64,000 bases of DNA from NCBI GenBank assembly GCA_030407085.1, contig CM059582.1:91947001-92011000 (forward strand), in the 5' to 3' direction. A program made the position numbers and the translations under genes. Shown in pieces: positions 1-12,388 of the stretch; within the stretch, counting starts at the first letter, position 1; each line of letters opens with the position of its first letter. Below the pieces are notes generated by a model that did not search any database, was not told where the DNA came from, and saw only the letters and a program-made list of their open reading frames with translations. Origin of the DNA: Trichopria drosophilae. Lineage: Eukaryota > Arthropoda > Insecta > Hymenoptera > Diapriidae.

Positions 1-927
1 GTACTAGATGCCTATAATTAATGACGAGCAAGAGTTAATTTTGACGCACATTTTATTCTAAACGTGATAATGAAAAGTCTGACGTGCAGTCTGCAAATAT
101 TGTCAATATGTACGTGTTATAATATTAAAAAATTATACAATTGAACGTAATGATAGAGATACGCGTGTTGAATTATTCATTTAATTGCATATTCATACTT
201 TTATCACCAACATTTCTAAAACACCGCAATTAAGCTCATTGAGAATTTTTCACTTTTCCTTTCAAAATGACTAATGTTTTACGGAATCACATGCGCACAT
301 TTAAATAGAATTAATATATACATATCTTCATGTTGAATTGTTGTTTGGTCTTTTATTTCATATACGGTAGCAGTCTTTTTAAGTGATAATGTATGAAAAC
401 ATCAGTTCTATAAACGATTCAATATTAATAATAATAATATGAAATTTTAGTACATGATGTGAAAACATAAGAAGTTTTTAAAGGTTAATTTATTACTATG
501 AAAATTATTTATTGATATAATGACTTGTGTCTTTTTCTATTACACTACGTGTGATGGATAGGACGACATTCTCTTTATATTTAACAAAATACCTACATAT
601 AACAATAGTATTCGTACGTGAATAACTTAGTTAACTAATTACGATTACAATGTGGAAGTAAACAAAAAATCTGTCAAGTATAACAAGCAGTCTGATTCTC
701 CAAATCATTATTGTAAACGGAATTAAGTAGTCATGTCGGTTACGCTACTTACAATTTAGACTCAGGAGGTATACCATTAGTTAGTATTAAAATACATTTA
801 CGCTTGTACTTGTTGGGTTTTCAGAATGAATTTCATTCCATAGTCGTGTGAATGTGACATCACAAGAATGGGCACTTGACTCTATTTGATGTAAGAGTAT
901 TCGTATAGATGTAACAAATCGGTAGCT

Positions 928-975
<48 letters not shown>

Positions 976-2040
976 GTCGACAATTAAGGAAGACAGTTCC
1001 GACGTCAAATTCGCTATGAATAAGGCGCCTTATGTGGGTTATTGTACACGGTTCTAATGTGAAGAAATTCGTTATTATCATAATGATAAATATTTTGTCG
1101 TCTTTCGTTTTGTTTTTACATTGACAGAAAGAAAGATGTATTATGAATAAGATGACTTAGACCATGTAAGACTTATGCATGGACTAACTTTAAGATGTAA
1201 TGATTTTAAGTATTTGTTTTTAGAGTGCAATACATCGCGATTTAATATACATACAAAAATTAATTGTTTAAACGATGTCAAGTTAATGACTGAACATTAT
1301 TTATTGAAAATTCAAAGACCTTTGACACGCTCAATTGTATTATAAATGGATCGAAACTTGTATTCATACGTCTATGCACATTTCAATTAGATCGAATATC
1401 GTAGAAAAGATTTATTCAATTGTAAAAATGTGGTGACCATCATTCTGGTGCTAGCATCTTGAAACGATTTAATATTGCATTTAACTTTTTCATCATCTGA
1501 GTATCGTAACTCGCAAACTATCGACAATGGACACGTATGGGGCCGTCTATCCTAATCTCGAGAGGAACATCGGATGATACCTAGAGAGATCTAGTGACCG
1601 TGAAAACTATCTATTTTTGTTACATTCTGATTTGATTTCCAATTCATAGGATATGACAAAGGATAGGATATATCCATGAATTAGAGGTAACACGCTATAT
1701 GTGGAAGTGGCAAAGAGTGTGTGACAGAGAGAGAGAGAGAGAATGATGCGTCAATTAATGAAGGTGACAAGCAAATCAGTATTAGGTAATAGAAATGTAA
1801 TATATTACTGACGTGCAAGGATTCCCCTGACCTGGTAGTTGGTTTATACCGAAGAAAATGTGTATTATGGATATTTCCGACAGTCATGTTGAAAAGTACG
1901 TTTTGAACGTAAAACAATTGGTTAATGCACAATTATCATGGTCTACGATGGGAATCGGGCGATATACCCTTTGATGCAATCAACGAAACGTTGGAGTATA
2001 TCGTTACATGTGCTCAAAAAATATACATAAAAGGTGCAGA
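1..2040. other. AT-rich intergenic sequence, no gene seen
   Basis: No open frame with recognisable protein features was found on either strand. The stretch is AT-rich with scattered short GA runs, and short open frames here mostly read through low-complexity sequence. Confidence 0.6.
932..972. repeat. (GA)n microsatellite
   Basis: About 20 uninterrupted GA dinucleotides. A shorter run of the same kind lies at about 1725-1742. A Ser/Leu-rich open frame on the - strand is only the translation of this repeat. Confidence 0.95.
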
Positions 2041-2144
2041 CAAATAAAAGACATAGGTTGCAGATAATTTTAGATGCTGACAATGTTGTCGACATAGACA
2101 TATTAGCCTGTCCATCTCTACCGAAACTCACAGGACAACAACAA
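2041..2144 (+). repeat. 104-bp direct repeat, left copy
   Basis: Identical over 104 bases to 3780-3883, in the same orientation. The pair brackets about 1.6 kb holding the transposon-type gene remnant at 2300-3167. Perfect identity suggests a recent duplication or gene conversion. No TG...CA ends are seen, so these do not look like ordinary LTRs. Confidence 0.9.
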
Positions 2145-2299
2145 TATACGTTTATACGTTGCATACGTTACCTGCATATATTTCACATGAAATTATAAAA
2201 TTTGTATTATTTAAAACTTAACGAATCATTGTTCAGTGTAAAAAGGTTATACACTTTTTATAAGCATTAAAAATAACTTACAACGTTTATTTTATTAGA

Positions 2300-3167
2300 T
2301 GCCAAATATCAACTCAATGTAAAAGTACGCAAGATTTTCTGTCAGATTTGAAAAAAGAACTGCCACTACTTTTGAAGCACGACTACATTGCGAAAGCTCA
2401 AGCTGGACAACGCGAAAAAAAATGCCCAAGAAGGAGATTTTGTAGTTACACTCGATTTTTCGGAAAATTTCAGTTTTGTTGTTCAAGACGCAATTCAGTC
2501 ATATCATTGGTCAAACGACCAAGTTACTATTCATCCTTATGTGATTTATTATAAAAAGAACGACAAGATAGAACACTGCAATTTTGTTATAATCTCAGAA
2601 TGTAACAAACATGACTCAACGGCTGTAAATTTATTTAATAAGTTGATGATTCAATTTTTGTGGACTAAGTTTGGAAAAGAAAACGTGAAAAAGCTTATAT
2701 TTTTCTCAGATGGTGCAGCTTCCCAATATAAAAATAAGTCAAACTTCATCAATCTCGTACATTTAGAGAAATCCACAAAAATTGAATTCGAATGGAACTT
2801 TTTTGCTACATCGCATGGGAAAGGGGCATGTGATGGAATCGGGGGAACAGTAAAAAGATGTGCACACAAACGTAGCTTACAACGACCCGTGAACGATCAC
2901 ATTACTACGCCGAAAGATTTTTTTAATTGGGCTCAAGGGTTTTTCGTAAACATATCATTTGCGTTTTGCACGATTGCAGATCATAATACTGAGCACGAAG
3001 AGTTAAAACCTCGATACGAAAAAGCGATGACGATAAAAAATACTCGACAATATCATTCGTTCAAACCGACTGAAAATGGAAATCATTTAATCTGCAAAAA
3101 AGTTTCTACGATCTCAAAATTCAAAAAACACGCAATTGTTACAGAGTGTTTAAAAAAAGTTAAATAA
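2300..3167 (+). pseudogene. Transposon-associated protein of unknown function, frameshifted
   Basis: The main open frame (about 2376-3167) encodes about 260 residues with the blocks VVTLDFSENFSFVVQD, FFSDGAASQYKNKSNF, WNFFATSHGKGACDGIGG and TVKR. I recognise these from a multicopy family of uncharacterised insect and cnidarian proteins, but I cannot name its function. The acidic residues in the LDFSEN, FSDGAA and CDGIGG blocks would fit a DDE-type nuclease fold; that is inference. Family-like sequence continues upstream in another frame (LKHDYIAKAQ), and the two frames meet at an A8 run at 2415-2422, so one indel there broke the gene. Upstream coding can be read back to about 2300, just after a splice-acceptor-like TTTATTTTATTAG. 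AATAAA signals follow the stop. An intact host gene is unlikely. Confidence 0.55.
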
Positions 3168-3779
3168 ATAAAGTATTTAATTATGTTTGAATAAAATATG
3201 CTGTATTCTGTCCAATATTATGCATGAAAAAATATTATCCTTGTAATAAATTTAAAGAGCACTTGGATGCAGTACGTCGAGCATCGTGCGCATCGGATCG
3301 TCTGCGCACGGTGGCTTGCGTCGCGCCGCGGTAGAAAAATTGTAATAACTCCATTCCCTGATGCGTGCCATTTTTTTCTCAACGGGATTTTTTTCAGAAA
3401 TGTTAGAAGTATATACTGTATTTTTTTCAATTTGAAATTCGACCAAGAACACTATTTTTCATTAATTTGTTATAAACAAATACATTTTAAACAATGTAAA
3501 ACTCAGTATAAAAATATGAAAAAATTCACAGTAATACTCTATTTTATGACAAATTCAAAAAATTTTGGGTTTTGAAAATCAATCGAGTAGTTTCCGAGAT
3601 ATTATTTTTTAGTGAAAATGTTTAAAAATTTTCAATTGTCTATAAAAAGTGTATAAAATTTTTTTTTGCAAAATCCTTTGGGAATTCACTTTTTAACTAC
3701 AAACTATATAAGGAAAACGCATATTCGATAAAAAATAAGATACCATGTTTTTAGGTGGCCCGTTTCAGAAATTCTTACT

Positions 3780-3883
3780 CAAATAAAAGACATAGGTTGC
3801 AGATAATTTTAGATGCTGACAATGTTGTCGACATAGACATATTAGCCTGTCCATCTCTACCGAAACTCACAGGACAACAACAA
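3780..3883 (+). repeat. 104-bp direct repeat, right copy
   Basis: Identical to 2041-2144. See that entry. Between the gene remnant and this copy, 3168-3779 is AT-rich apart from a short GC-rich patch at about 3280-3340. Confidence 0.9.
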
Positions 3884-5040
3884 CGTTGATTATCGATAAA
3901 TTGCGAAAATCATACATTTAACGGAAAGGGTGCTAAACAAAATGTTAAAATGCTTAAAAATTAGATGCTGGAAAATCTTCAAGACTAGCCTGCATCTCTT
4001 CAAAGGTCAATGAGAATTTACTATGAAGTGAAACGTCTTGCATTAATGGAAACAAATGACATCGAGTGTCTACCTGTAGATTTCATTTCAACGTTTGCAG
4101 AACGTGAAATTGAAGAAGTATGGTCATGCTTACAACTCACAATGCAAATGCATCCAGATTTACGTGAATGTCGTCGATAAACATTTTGAAGCGAGTGATG
4201 ATACCGCAGATAGACAGCCGCCGATGATTAAAGACTGTGCAAAGTGTCAATTTCAAAGGGATGTATATCAATGGCAATATAGGTATTTTAAAAATAAGAA
4301 ATCTGGTTCCTCGAGATTTGCAGTAGATGCGCGGTAATATTTAACAATTTCACTGTCAAATTCTTTTGCATGGCGATAATAAGGTTAATTGTCAACCAGC
4401 GCCAATTTTCAAGAACCTCGTATTCAATTGTAATCGCTTTATAACCATTTATATCAGCAAGTGTATCATCGTAGCCTACGATGAAACCATGCATTTCAGA
4501 TGCACCCGCATATTTAATTCTGCGATACGCAGATTCTGCAATCTCTTTAAACATACCAAAAGATGGCAGCGCTGTCACTTCCTTTAACTTTTTACTTAAA
4601 ATAAACACAACTGTGCGTAAAGATAGAAAAAAACTGTTGAATTTTACACGCTTATATATTAAATAAAGGTTAATTAATTACATTAAAAGCAAGTCGATAC
4701 TCGCATGTATTCGTCACTTATGGGAAGTCAGATTCATTGCCCACGTGTCCAAACTCGTATAGCTATGGTTCGAACGTCATGAAAACACGTAAATACCGTG
4801 AATAGATAAATGCATAAGAAATAAGCGTGTCATCCTCTCTCTTTCTAATTACTGCTAGCTTTTTCCATCAGTTCTATATTATACATTTTAATACACGCTA
4901 TTCGGATTATGTGAGATTTATTACTATTTGAATATTATAATTGTAAATTATTCATTTATTTATTAATGCTACCTTTGTTAACGGAGGGGTGTGTTGGCCT
5001 ACGGGTGATCCGCTAGGTCATTCCTACAGATAAAATACGG
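3884..5040. other. Intergenic, only weak open frames
   Basis: Short open frames occur on both strands: a 56-codon ATG frame on + at 4010-4180 and a 106-codon frame on - at 4288-4608. Neither shows a motif I recognise. Composition is less extreme than the flanks, so decayed transposon coding sequence is possible. Confidence 0.4.
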
Positions 5041-7060
5041 AACTGAGGACATTTCCTTTCTATTATGGCGGAGGTTGCCTAAATTTGGAAAGAGAAAATG
5101 TGTCACTTAGTATATGTTTTGATGAAATTGCCCAATGACTTTAAACGCGTCTGAACCTGTATACATGGAAAAATATGTTGTGAAAATGATCCGCGGGTAA
5201 TCGGCAATGACGATGACCGTGAAACTGGTATAATGCTAAAGTTAATGGATCTAACAAAGAGTACGCGAAAGCGAGAGAGATGGCAGTAGAACGCAGGAGG
5301 AAAAGGTCATTATTACAATTTTATCTTCACTTTCAAAATACGGTTCATAGTCTACGATGTATTTCCACATAGGCATCGAGAAGCGACTATGATGTAGCAA
5401 TAGCTGACCTTTAATGAAGGCGACTTTTGCATTTTTTTTTTTTTGACATTCCTCACATGACAATACGAATGTGTAACAGCTAGTATTTTTCAATATTTAT
5501 GATCTAATTTCTTAAGATCACGCATTAGAAAGAGGCCGTTTGCAATGACCATCTAAAGGCAGGACATTTTTATAACAATATTAGGGGGGTCGGCGCCAGG
5601 TCTTTTGAACGCGTTCAGACTTGCTTAGCGGCTTTTCTACATTAATTTCAAAATAGTCTTAGCAGTTTTGGGTGAAGGGACTCAACAGTTTTGTCTCTAT
5701 TGAATATCATTGAGATACGCTAATTAATATGACAGCAGCTGTAACCCTCTATACCGTGATGCAATGAATACGTGTCCCCAACTATATCTTCATCCCATTG
5801 GGAATGTGAGGATTGACCCTCGAGAATGAATTGATTTTGTCAATCTTTGCGATGGATTCTCGAATGAAGTTGGAAAAATGATCCTCAGTAGCTAATAGTC
5901 TTCTTCAAGAGTGTTGTAAACCTTTTTCAAGGCCTCTTCCCATGACGACAAAATCTTCTTGACATCTACCATATTGATGTAGAAATACAATATTTGAAAT
6001 AGAGGTGCTTACGTACTGTCAAACATAGACACAGGAACGCGACATTCTAATTGAAACGATATCTGGACCTGTATACAATTTCGAGAGTTTCGGGAAAACA
6101 AATGTACGGTAAATAAGTGATCGACGGATAATGGAGGACCGTGAAAACGGTATACTGCTAATGTTAATGGGTGTAACAAAGAGTATGGGAGAGCGAGAGA
6201 GATCATAGAAATTATGACATTGGAATATTTGAATTAGACTGCTTCCTTTCTCTTACGTGACGGATTGCCGAAATTTGGTCAAGAGATAACGTTTTGATGA
6301 AATTGTGCAATGACCTTTTAAACGCGTCTGGACCTGTATACATTTTCGAAAGTTTCGGGAAAACAAATGTACGGTGAATAAGTGATCGACGCATAATCGA
6401 CGACCGTGAAAACAGTATACTGCTAAAGTTAATGGATCTAACAAAGAGTATGCGAGAGCGAGAGAGATGGTAGTAGGACGCACGAGGAAAAGATCATTTT
6501 ACTCACATATGGCAATACTACATTGGAATGCTTGAATTAGGCTGCCTCGAGGAAAAGGCCATTTTACTTTCACTCTCAATACAATTCCTAGCTTACGATA
6601 TATTTTCACATAATCACGGTGAAGCCAATATCTGACCTTTAATGAAGGCGACTTTTGAAATTTGTTTTTCGACAGTCTACATATGGCAATACTACATTGG
6701 AATGATTGGTCTGGACCTGTATACATTTTCGAAAGTTTCGGTAAAACAAATGTACGGTGAATAAGTGATCGATATATAATCGACGGGAAATATAGATGCT
6801 AGATGGAACTAACAAAGAGTATGCGACATCGAGAGAGATGATAGTAGGACGTACGAGAAAAAGGTCATTTTACTTTCACTCTCAATACGGTTCCTACCGA
6901 ATACGATGTATTTCCATAAGCGACTATAATGTAGCAATATCTGACCTTTAATGAAGGCGACTTTTGAAATTTGATTTTGGACACATGGCAATACTAATGT
7001 GTAACGGTCAACACTTTTCAATCTCTCTGATTGAATTTTGTAAGATCAAGCATTAGAAAG
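5040..7060. repeat. Degenerate long tandem repeat family
   Basis: Several diverged copies of one unit can be read in the same direction. The block containing GGACCTGTATACATTTTCGA recurs near 5153, 6064, 6328 and 6713. The block with GCGAGAGAGATGG recurs near 5267, 6190, 6457 and 6827. The block CTGACCTTTAATGAAGGCGA recurs near 5404, 6631 and 6943. Spacing of about 265 to 390 bases and uneven truncation indicate an old array. Open frames on the - strand recur with the repeat but carry no domain signal. Confidence 0.75.
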
Positions 7061-7455
7061 ATGACGTTTTCAATGATAATGTAAAAACATTTTATTAATA
7101 ACAATATCTAATGAAATAATAAATATTGGTTGACCTTTACCTTCTCTTTTCATTCGACAATGTAACGCATTAAATTACCTATGTTTTTCGACCTTCACAG
7201 CTTTCGAAATTTGTAATAACAATACATGAAATTGTTTATAATAACCTCCTTTCACTCCTGACCTTCTGACGGCCCACTTGCGCAATTTTTCCATCACACT
7301 ATCATCGATGGGAGGTAGGGTGGGGGGAGCCAGACTCCCCCCAGCCCCACTACTTGTATTGTTTTCTTAAGTGAAAATATATTTTGTTGAAAATAAATTC
7401 CTTCTTGAATTACGGAAATAATTGAACATGGTAAAAAATAAAAACCATATAAATT
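7061..7455. other. AT-rich spacer with a G/C hairpin
   Basis: No gene seen. A short perfect hairpin lies at about 7321-7343 (arms TGGGGGGAG and CTCCCCCCA). A similar G-run/C-run hairpin occurs at 13379-13399. Confidence 0.6.
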
Positions 7456-7490
7456 GACGTTTCGACCTGTTTATTTTTGGTCCTCCTCAG
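7456..7490 (-). ncRNA. Candidate minimal hammerhead ribozyme motif
   Basis: On the - strand this reads CTGAGGA, then a GGACC/GGTC stem around an A-rich loop, then GAAACGTC. That is the CUGANGA core, stem II and the GAAA box with a very short stem III and a GUC cleavage triplet. Hammerheads with a minimal stem III are known in the terminal repeats of Penelope-like elements, and fragments of such an element lie directly to the right. Stem I pairing outside the core looks weak here, so activity is uncertain. Confidence 0.45.
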
Positions 7491-7849
7491 TTAAATTACA
7501 ATATTACATAATAATAATTTATTGATAACATATAAAAAATATAATTTCTTTAAGTCAAAGAGAGATCAGTTAAAATAAAAATATGAATTTATTCTCCTTA
7601 CCTTGAGTTAAAATAGATTCTTCTTTATTGTCAATAATTAAAATCAATCGATAAATAAATAAATACACTTCAATGGAGTTGAGTCAATCTAAAATTTAAA
7701 AAATAAAAATTGTAAGCTTTACGAAAACTTAGTAAGGGGAATAAAATATTTAGAAAGAACAATTTAACACGAACATTTAACAAGAACGAGGGATATACAC
7801 AGACTGATCGCTATTTGACTTTAACAACGACTTGACATAATGTTGGTAC

Positions 7850-8056
7850 CCGATAACATAGAATTTATTTTATCAAGATATTTCCCTTTATCCATAACAA
7901 CAGTTACATTGCCTTTATCTGCCCGAGTGAAAAAAATGTTAGGATTATTTTTGATAAATTTTTTAAAATTAATATTATTTAATTGTTGTTTATTAAATTC
8001 ATGATCATAATTCTGATTACGTATAAAATTATGTATAGCTTTGATACATTTGGACA
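7850..8056 (-). pseudogene. Penelope-like element, N-terminal reverse transcriptase fragment
   Basis: Read on the - strand, the frame contains FFTRADKGNVTVVMDKGKYL, the start of the Penelope-type reverse transcriptase domain, preceded by a Phe/Asn/Lys-rich segment. The similarity stops at about 7850 where the frame closes. The fragment abuts, head to head, the + strand C-terminal piece beginning at about 8057. It covers only the first part of the reverse transcriptase and cannot be functional. Confidence 0.7.
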
Positions 8057-8903
8057 GTTATCATGACAAGCTCCAGTTTACCTATGAAACAGAAAAATAT
8101 GGTAAATTACCTTTCTTATATGTTCTCGTTGTTACAGATAAATGGAAACTCATCACACATTGGTATAAAAAACCAACCAACTCCGGACGATATATTAACT
8201 ATTTGTCCAATCATTAACTTTCCTACAAAAAATCGGCTATCACAGGTATAGTCGATCGAGCTATCTCCTTTTCTGACAACAAATTTCACCATAAAAATAT
8301 AAATTGTATTAAACGCATATTAAATAACAATAACTACCCATCCTCCTATTTCAACTCAATTATTTATGAAAGAATAAGTTTTTCAAATACAAAACAAGCA
8401 CTCAAACCGAACGACAGCCCAGAACAGACTCACTCCAAGATGTTGGTAATACCACATTGTGGGAACATAACAGCTCAGATTAGTAAGACCCTCAGACCCT
8501 ACGGTATTAAAATAGCCACTTACAATCACAATAGTTTTAAAAAATGATATGCCGCCACAATAGACAAAGTTGAACCCAACAAAATAACGAACGTAATTTA
8601 CAAGATTGACTGCTTGGAGTGCTAAGTCACAACAAAAGGATATATCAGCAATCGAATAGGGGAACATAAAAACGCCTGGAAATACGACAACTGACATACG
8701 GCATTAACCAAGCACATCCTTACCACAGGACACAACTTTGATTTTAAAAATTTAAATTTCTTAAATGAAGAACGGGTTTATTATAGACGGAGAATTAAAC
8801 AAATGATCCAGATTAAAAAACATAATAATACAGTAAACTATCGCACTGACACTGAAAACTTAAATTCACTCTATAGTGATTTATTTTCAAATATCAAGAG
8901 TTA
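8057..8903 (+). pseudogene. Penelope-like element, C-terminal RT and GIY-YIG endonuclease fragment
   Basis: The + strand frame from about 8065 encodes the end of a Penelope-type reverse transcriptase (TDKWKLITHWYKKPTNSGRY). It is followed after about 130 codons by a GIY-YIG-like block (VIYKIDCLEC, then TTKGYISNRIGEHKNAW) and the usual tail after it (LTKHILTTGHNFDF). Penelope-like elements insert using reverse transcriptase plus this endonuclease. Several in-frame stops break it: TAA after the YLSNH residues, TGA before YAATID, one after CLEC and one before HTALTK. The short open frame at 8063-8251 is a different frame of the same DNA. It is clearly a decayed mobile-element gene. Confidence 0.75.
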
Positions 8904-9480
8904 ATAACTTAAACAGAGTATTTATATGTCATTTTTTCCGTATCCACATACTTTCATACCCATGTATATACATAGCCTTAACTGTATTAGTACACTTTCT
9001 TAGTCACCGTTTAATTTTCCGATTTGACTTTCAATATTAGCAATGCTTTACATCCGTCAACACAATCAAAAGAGTTAAGTGAGTTTATTTTATATAATGA
9101 TTTTACGCGTTTTTTAGTTCACCACATAATTGTACCTATTGGTGGCAACAAAATTTCACATTCACCTTTCATTACAAAACGTTAATCATTCATTTTTAAC
9201 AGTTTTACTTTCCGTCGGTTATTTCAAAAAAAAATTCCAATATGCGTCTGTAAATGTTTAGTCGTTTATAAGTTATGCTATCTCGTTTTCTTTTAATTGG
9301 AAATATTTTTTGTGAATACTAATTTTTAAAACCAAACCAATTTTGTTAAAGGTTAACCCCTGATGAGGGCATAAAATTGGATTAAAGATAACGAGCTAAA
9401 TAATAAAGAGAAAGATGTGCGGCAAGTTTAATTATGAAAGGATAAAATTGATAATATCAGAAGTAATATAACTTAGTTAA
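8904..9480. other. Penelope 3' flank, no gene
   Basis: AT-rich. A CTGATGAG string at about 9360 resembles the start of a hammerhead core, but I cannot find the matching GAAA box, so it is at most a decayed copy. Confidence 0.4.
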
Positions 9481-10149
9481 CACCCGAATACATAAAAAGT
9501 AACGTGGTACAAGAGTTATTATAAAAAATAGTAAAATAGTAAAGAGCAAGACGCAGGACTTAAATCTAAGTATCGCATAATCGCCGCAAATAAATCGCTA
9601 GTGCCGTTTTGAATGATGTTAGTGTGTGCGCATTGCGAATGTGTGGAGGAAGGGACCCCAAAAGTAAATTGCCGAGATCCAGAATGACTGCTTGCAGGAT
9701 TCAGTACGACAAGTAGGCAGATTGAAACCTGATATATATATCGCCGAACTGAATGATGAGAAGATAGCTGATTAGATAGAGTAAAGAAATCACGGAGATA
9801 AGATGGTTGGTTATAAGTTAGGATCTGGAATGTAAGCGATCCTAAAAAAATACTTATGACGTACATCAATTGGCATCCAGTTGGTTTTACTCCAGTATTG
9901 TGATAGGTTTTGATCACGACGAAGTTGGTAGATGAATCGAATAACTGCATTGAGAAGCCGACGTGATTTAGTTTGAAGATAACCAGATACATTTGAAAAT
10001 ACGAGACAAGCATAATCGAGGTGGGGAAGAATTAATGAATTAGCTTAGGTAAGTTTAATTGGAATAGGTAACGAAGAGCCGCGGTAACGTATTCTATGGA
10101 GGGTGAAATGTACTTTTCTACTGATTGAGGAAATGTGTCGGTTCCAGGT

Positions 10150-11120
10150 TAAGTTAGAGGACATGTATGTCCAAATTTTTTACCTCGCTAACAAATGGTA
10201 TTGTCCGACCATTCAGGTCGAGTGATGGCAGTGACATTGACTCTAGTAAAGTAAGATTGAGTCGAGAGCCGAATATAATGGCCTTAGTTTTTTCCTTACT
10301 AAGGACAAGCCCGCACTCTTCAGTCCATGAGTGGAAAGATTTGATATCACTGTTTAATTTGTCGATGGTTTGACTAATAAGGCTCACGGGGGTGGACAAA
10401 TAGAATTGCGTGTCATCACCGAATACTAATGCAGTATTACGACAATGGTGGAGTGTAGAGAACTTACTACTGAAAACGATGATGAATAATATAGGCCCAA
10501 GACTAGTTCCTTGAGGAACACCAGACGAGGTGAACAGATTCGAGAAGTTTTGCTATATATGCTGGATTAACAATAGGTCGAGTATCACTAGGTGAACGTG
10601 GTGAAGCAGTCTTGTTAAGTGGAATAACATAAGAGAACTTCCATAGTGCCGGATAGTCACCAATAGATAAAGAACGATTAAAAATAGCTGTAAGCGGAAC
10701 AATAATGCTTGCTGTGTCAAGCTGTAGATGGATGAGTTGTAGTCCATCGGGACTAAGCCCTTTTGATCTTGATAGAGAAGATTGAAATGTTCTCAAAACC
10801 TCATCCGGATGGATAGTTGGAAACGAAAATTGAGGTAAATTTGGATTTAGCGGCGTGCGTAAAATATCTTGAAGTTGAGATCTATTGCAAGATGGGAGTG
10901 CAGAGGCTATGACTTTATAATGAAGATTCAATTCATCTGGAGAAAAATGCCAGAGCGCGGATGAAGAAGACGGTGCAGTGAATCCAAATTTACGTAGAAA
11001 GGCCCAAATTTTAGATGGGTCAGACTGATTTTGAAGCGATGAGCACATGTAATTGGTCTTAGCAAGTCGGAGAGCTGTTTTAATGGACTTCCTAACCAAA
11101 CGATATGGTTCATTAAATCA
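10150..11120 (-). pseudogene. LINE reverse transcriptase domain
   Basis: Successive frames give SKGLSPDGLQLIHLQ, then WKFSYVIPLNK and SDTRPI, then GVPQGTSLGPILF, then VFGDDTQFYLS, then FHSWTEECGLVLSKEKTKA. These are the ordered reverse transcriptase motifs of non-LTR elements. The catalytic box reads FGDD where FADD is usual. Continuity is lost between about 10400 and 10503. The enzyme would copy the element RNA at the nicked target. Dead copy. Confidence 0.8.
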
Positions 11121-11169
11121 TTAGAAGGCGACCGTTTCGCCCTCCGATAAAGTGTATTTCTCTGCTTCA

Positions 11170-11745
11170 TTAAACGCTTAATATCAACGGTAACCCAAGG
11201 AGCAACTGATGTTTTCAAATGTTTCATTACAAAAGGAGCATGCTTGTCGTGCGCAATGGCGCTTATACTTATACGCGAGTTTAGCCGAAAATTCCGAAAA
11301 AACGAGTCCTCCAGGCCGACGATAAATAACTGCAAATAACAGATTTGAGGCATTCTTAAATTTAACATTGATAATCAAGTATTCAGGTTTATTAATTAAC
11401 AAATTTTGCGACGATTCTAATATAGAATATGAAAGAAAATCATGTAAATAACAGGCTACTCCACCTCTTAGACAAAGCGATTTCTTCCTGATGATTGCAG
11501 TGCACGATCATTGCGAACCAAGTTATATGACGATATCATAACAGAAAACAAGGGAATGTCAGGATTCAACCAGGTTTCAGTAAGACCAAGTATATGTATT
11601 TCAGAATTATGTATTAAAGTTTCAATTTCAGACATATGCGCGCGAAGAGAATTAATACTGCAATGAAAAACATTAAGTAAATTGGAATCACAAGAAGTAT
11701 CAGGTTGAGTGACATTAGAGGAGGTTAAGTTGCTAGCTGGTTGTC
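11170..11745 (-). pseudogene. LINE apurinic-like endonuclease domain
   Basis: The - strand reads, in pieces, CSINSLRAHMSEIETLI and LGLTETWLNPDIPLF, then LRGGVACYLHDFLSY, then FAVIYRRP. These are landmarks of the exonuclease-endonuclease-phosphatase domain at the N-terminus of LINE ORF2. Frame changes occur between them. In intact elements this domain nicks the target DNA to prime reverse transcription. Confidence 0.7.
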
Positions 11746-12388
11746 AATTTAGTACTAACAAATCTTGATCAGTAACGATGGGTACTGTCGGAGATAATAC
11801 ATCTTTCCTAAAATATATGCAGCCATTACGAGCCCAGACACGCAAATGAATCAACGTCTTTGTTACATCTTTGGTTTTCTTCAAAAGATCATAGACGGAT
11901 CTCGGTAGTACCTCATTGACAAACAACGTAGTTAAATCGGTCTGATGCGTTTCAGGAAATATTTCAGCTCGTGTAATTTTACTAACCTTTCGTTTCTGGT
12001 TTATTATCTGATTACGTATCCCTATTGAACTACACGTAACAATAATGGAGATGGTAGCGACCTGAGTATTTTACGAAACTTCAGAATAAGTCCGGTTATG
12101 ATTCGAGTTAAGTTTCCTAAACATGGTTAAAAATGAGTTGAGATGAACCAAGCCGAGTCTCGATAAAATGCGATGCGCAATTGCTACTGATTAGATTTGA
12201 GAAGTTGCCGGAATACCGGTGATAATAAAATCCTCGTTAGGTTGACCAAAGCCTCGTTGGTTTTTAAATTCGCTAATATCAGCTGTATTAGCACGACCGA
12301 CTGAAGTGTTTTGTTCTACACGCTTTGACATGTTGGAGAATTGCGCTTGCATGTTTGAAAGCTGCTCAGAATTTTTAATTATTTCCAC
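11744..12388 (-). pseudogene. LINE ORF1 (RNA-binding protein) remnant
   Basis: Two fragments lie on the - strand. The upstream one (12191-12388) is Gln/Asn-rich, looks coiled-coil-like (SNMQAQFSNMSKRVEQ) and ends in EDFIITGIP. The downstream one (11744-11926) contains LRVWARNGCIYFRKD. This pattern is familiar from ORF1 proteins of insect LINEs related to the baculovirus FP family. The two parts are out of frame with a gap between them. Confidence 0.55.

Noticed and set aside
2041..3883. Interpretation of the 104-bp direct repeats as LTRs
   Set aside because: No TG...CA ends, primer-binding site or polypurine tract, and no reverse transcriptase between them.
4010..4608. 56-codon + frame and 106-codon - frame
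   Set aside because: No recognisable motif or gene context; left as an uncertain region.
5251..7021. Recurring - strand frames with VAFIKGQ and SLSRTLC-type ends
   Set aside because: They follow the tandem DNA repeat and end in translations of GA-rich runs; no domain and no start context.
9355..9400. Second hammerhead-like core CTGATGAG
   Set aside because: No GAAA box or cleavage triplet at a usable distance.
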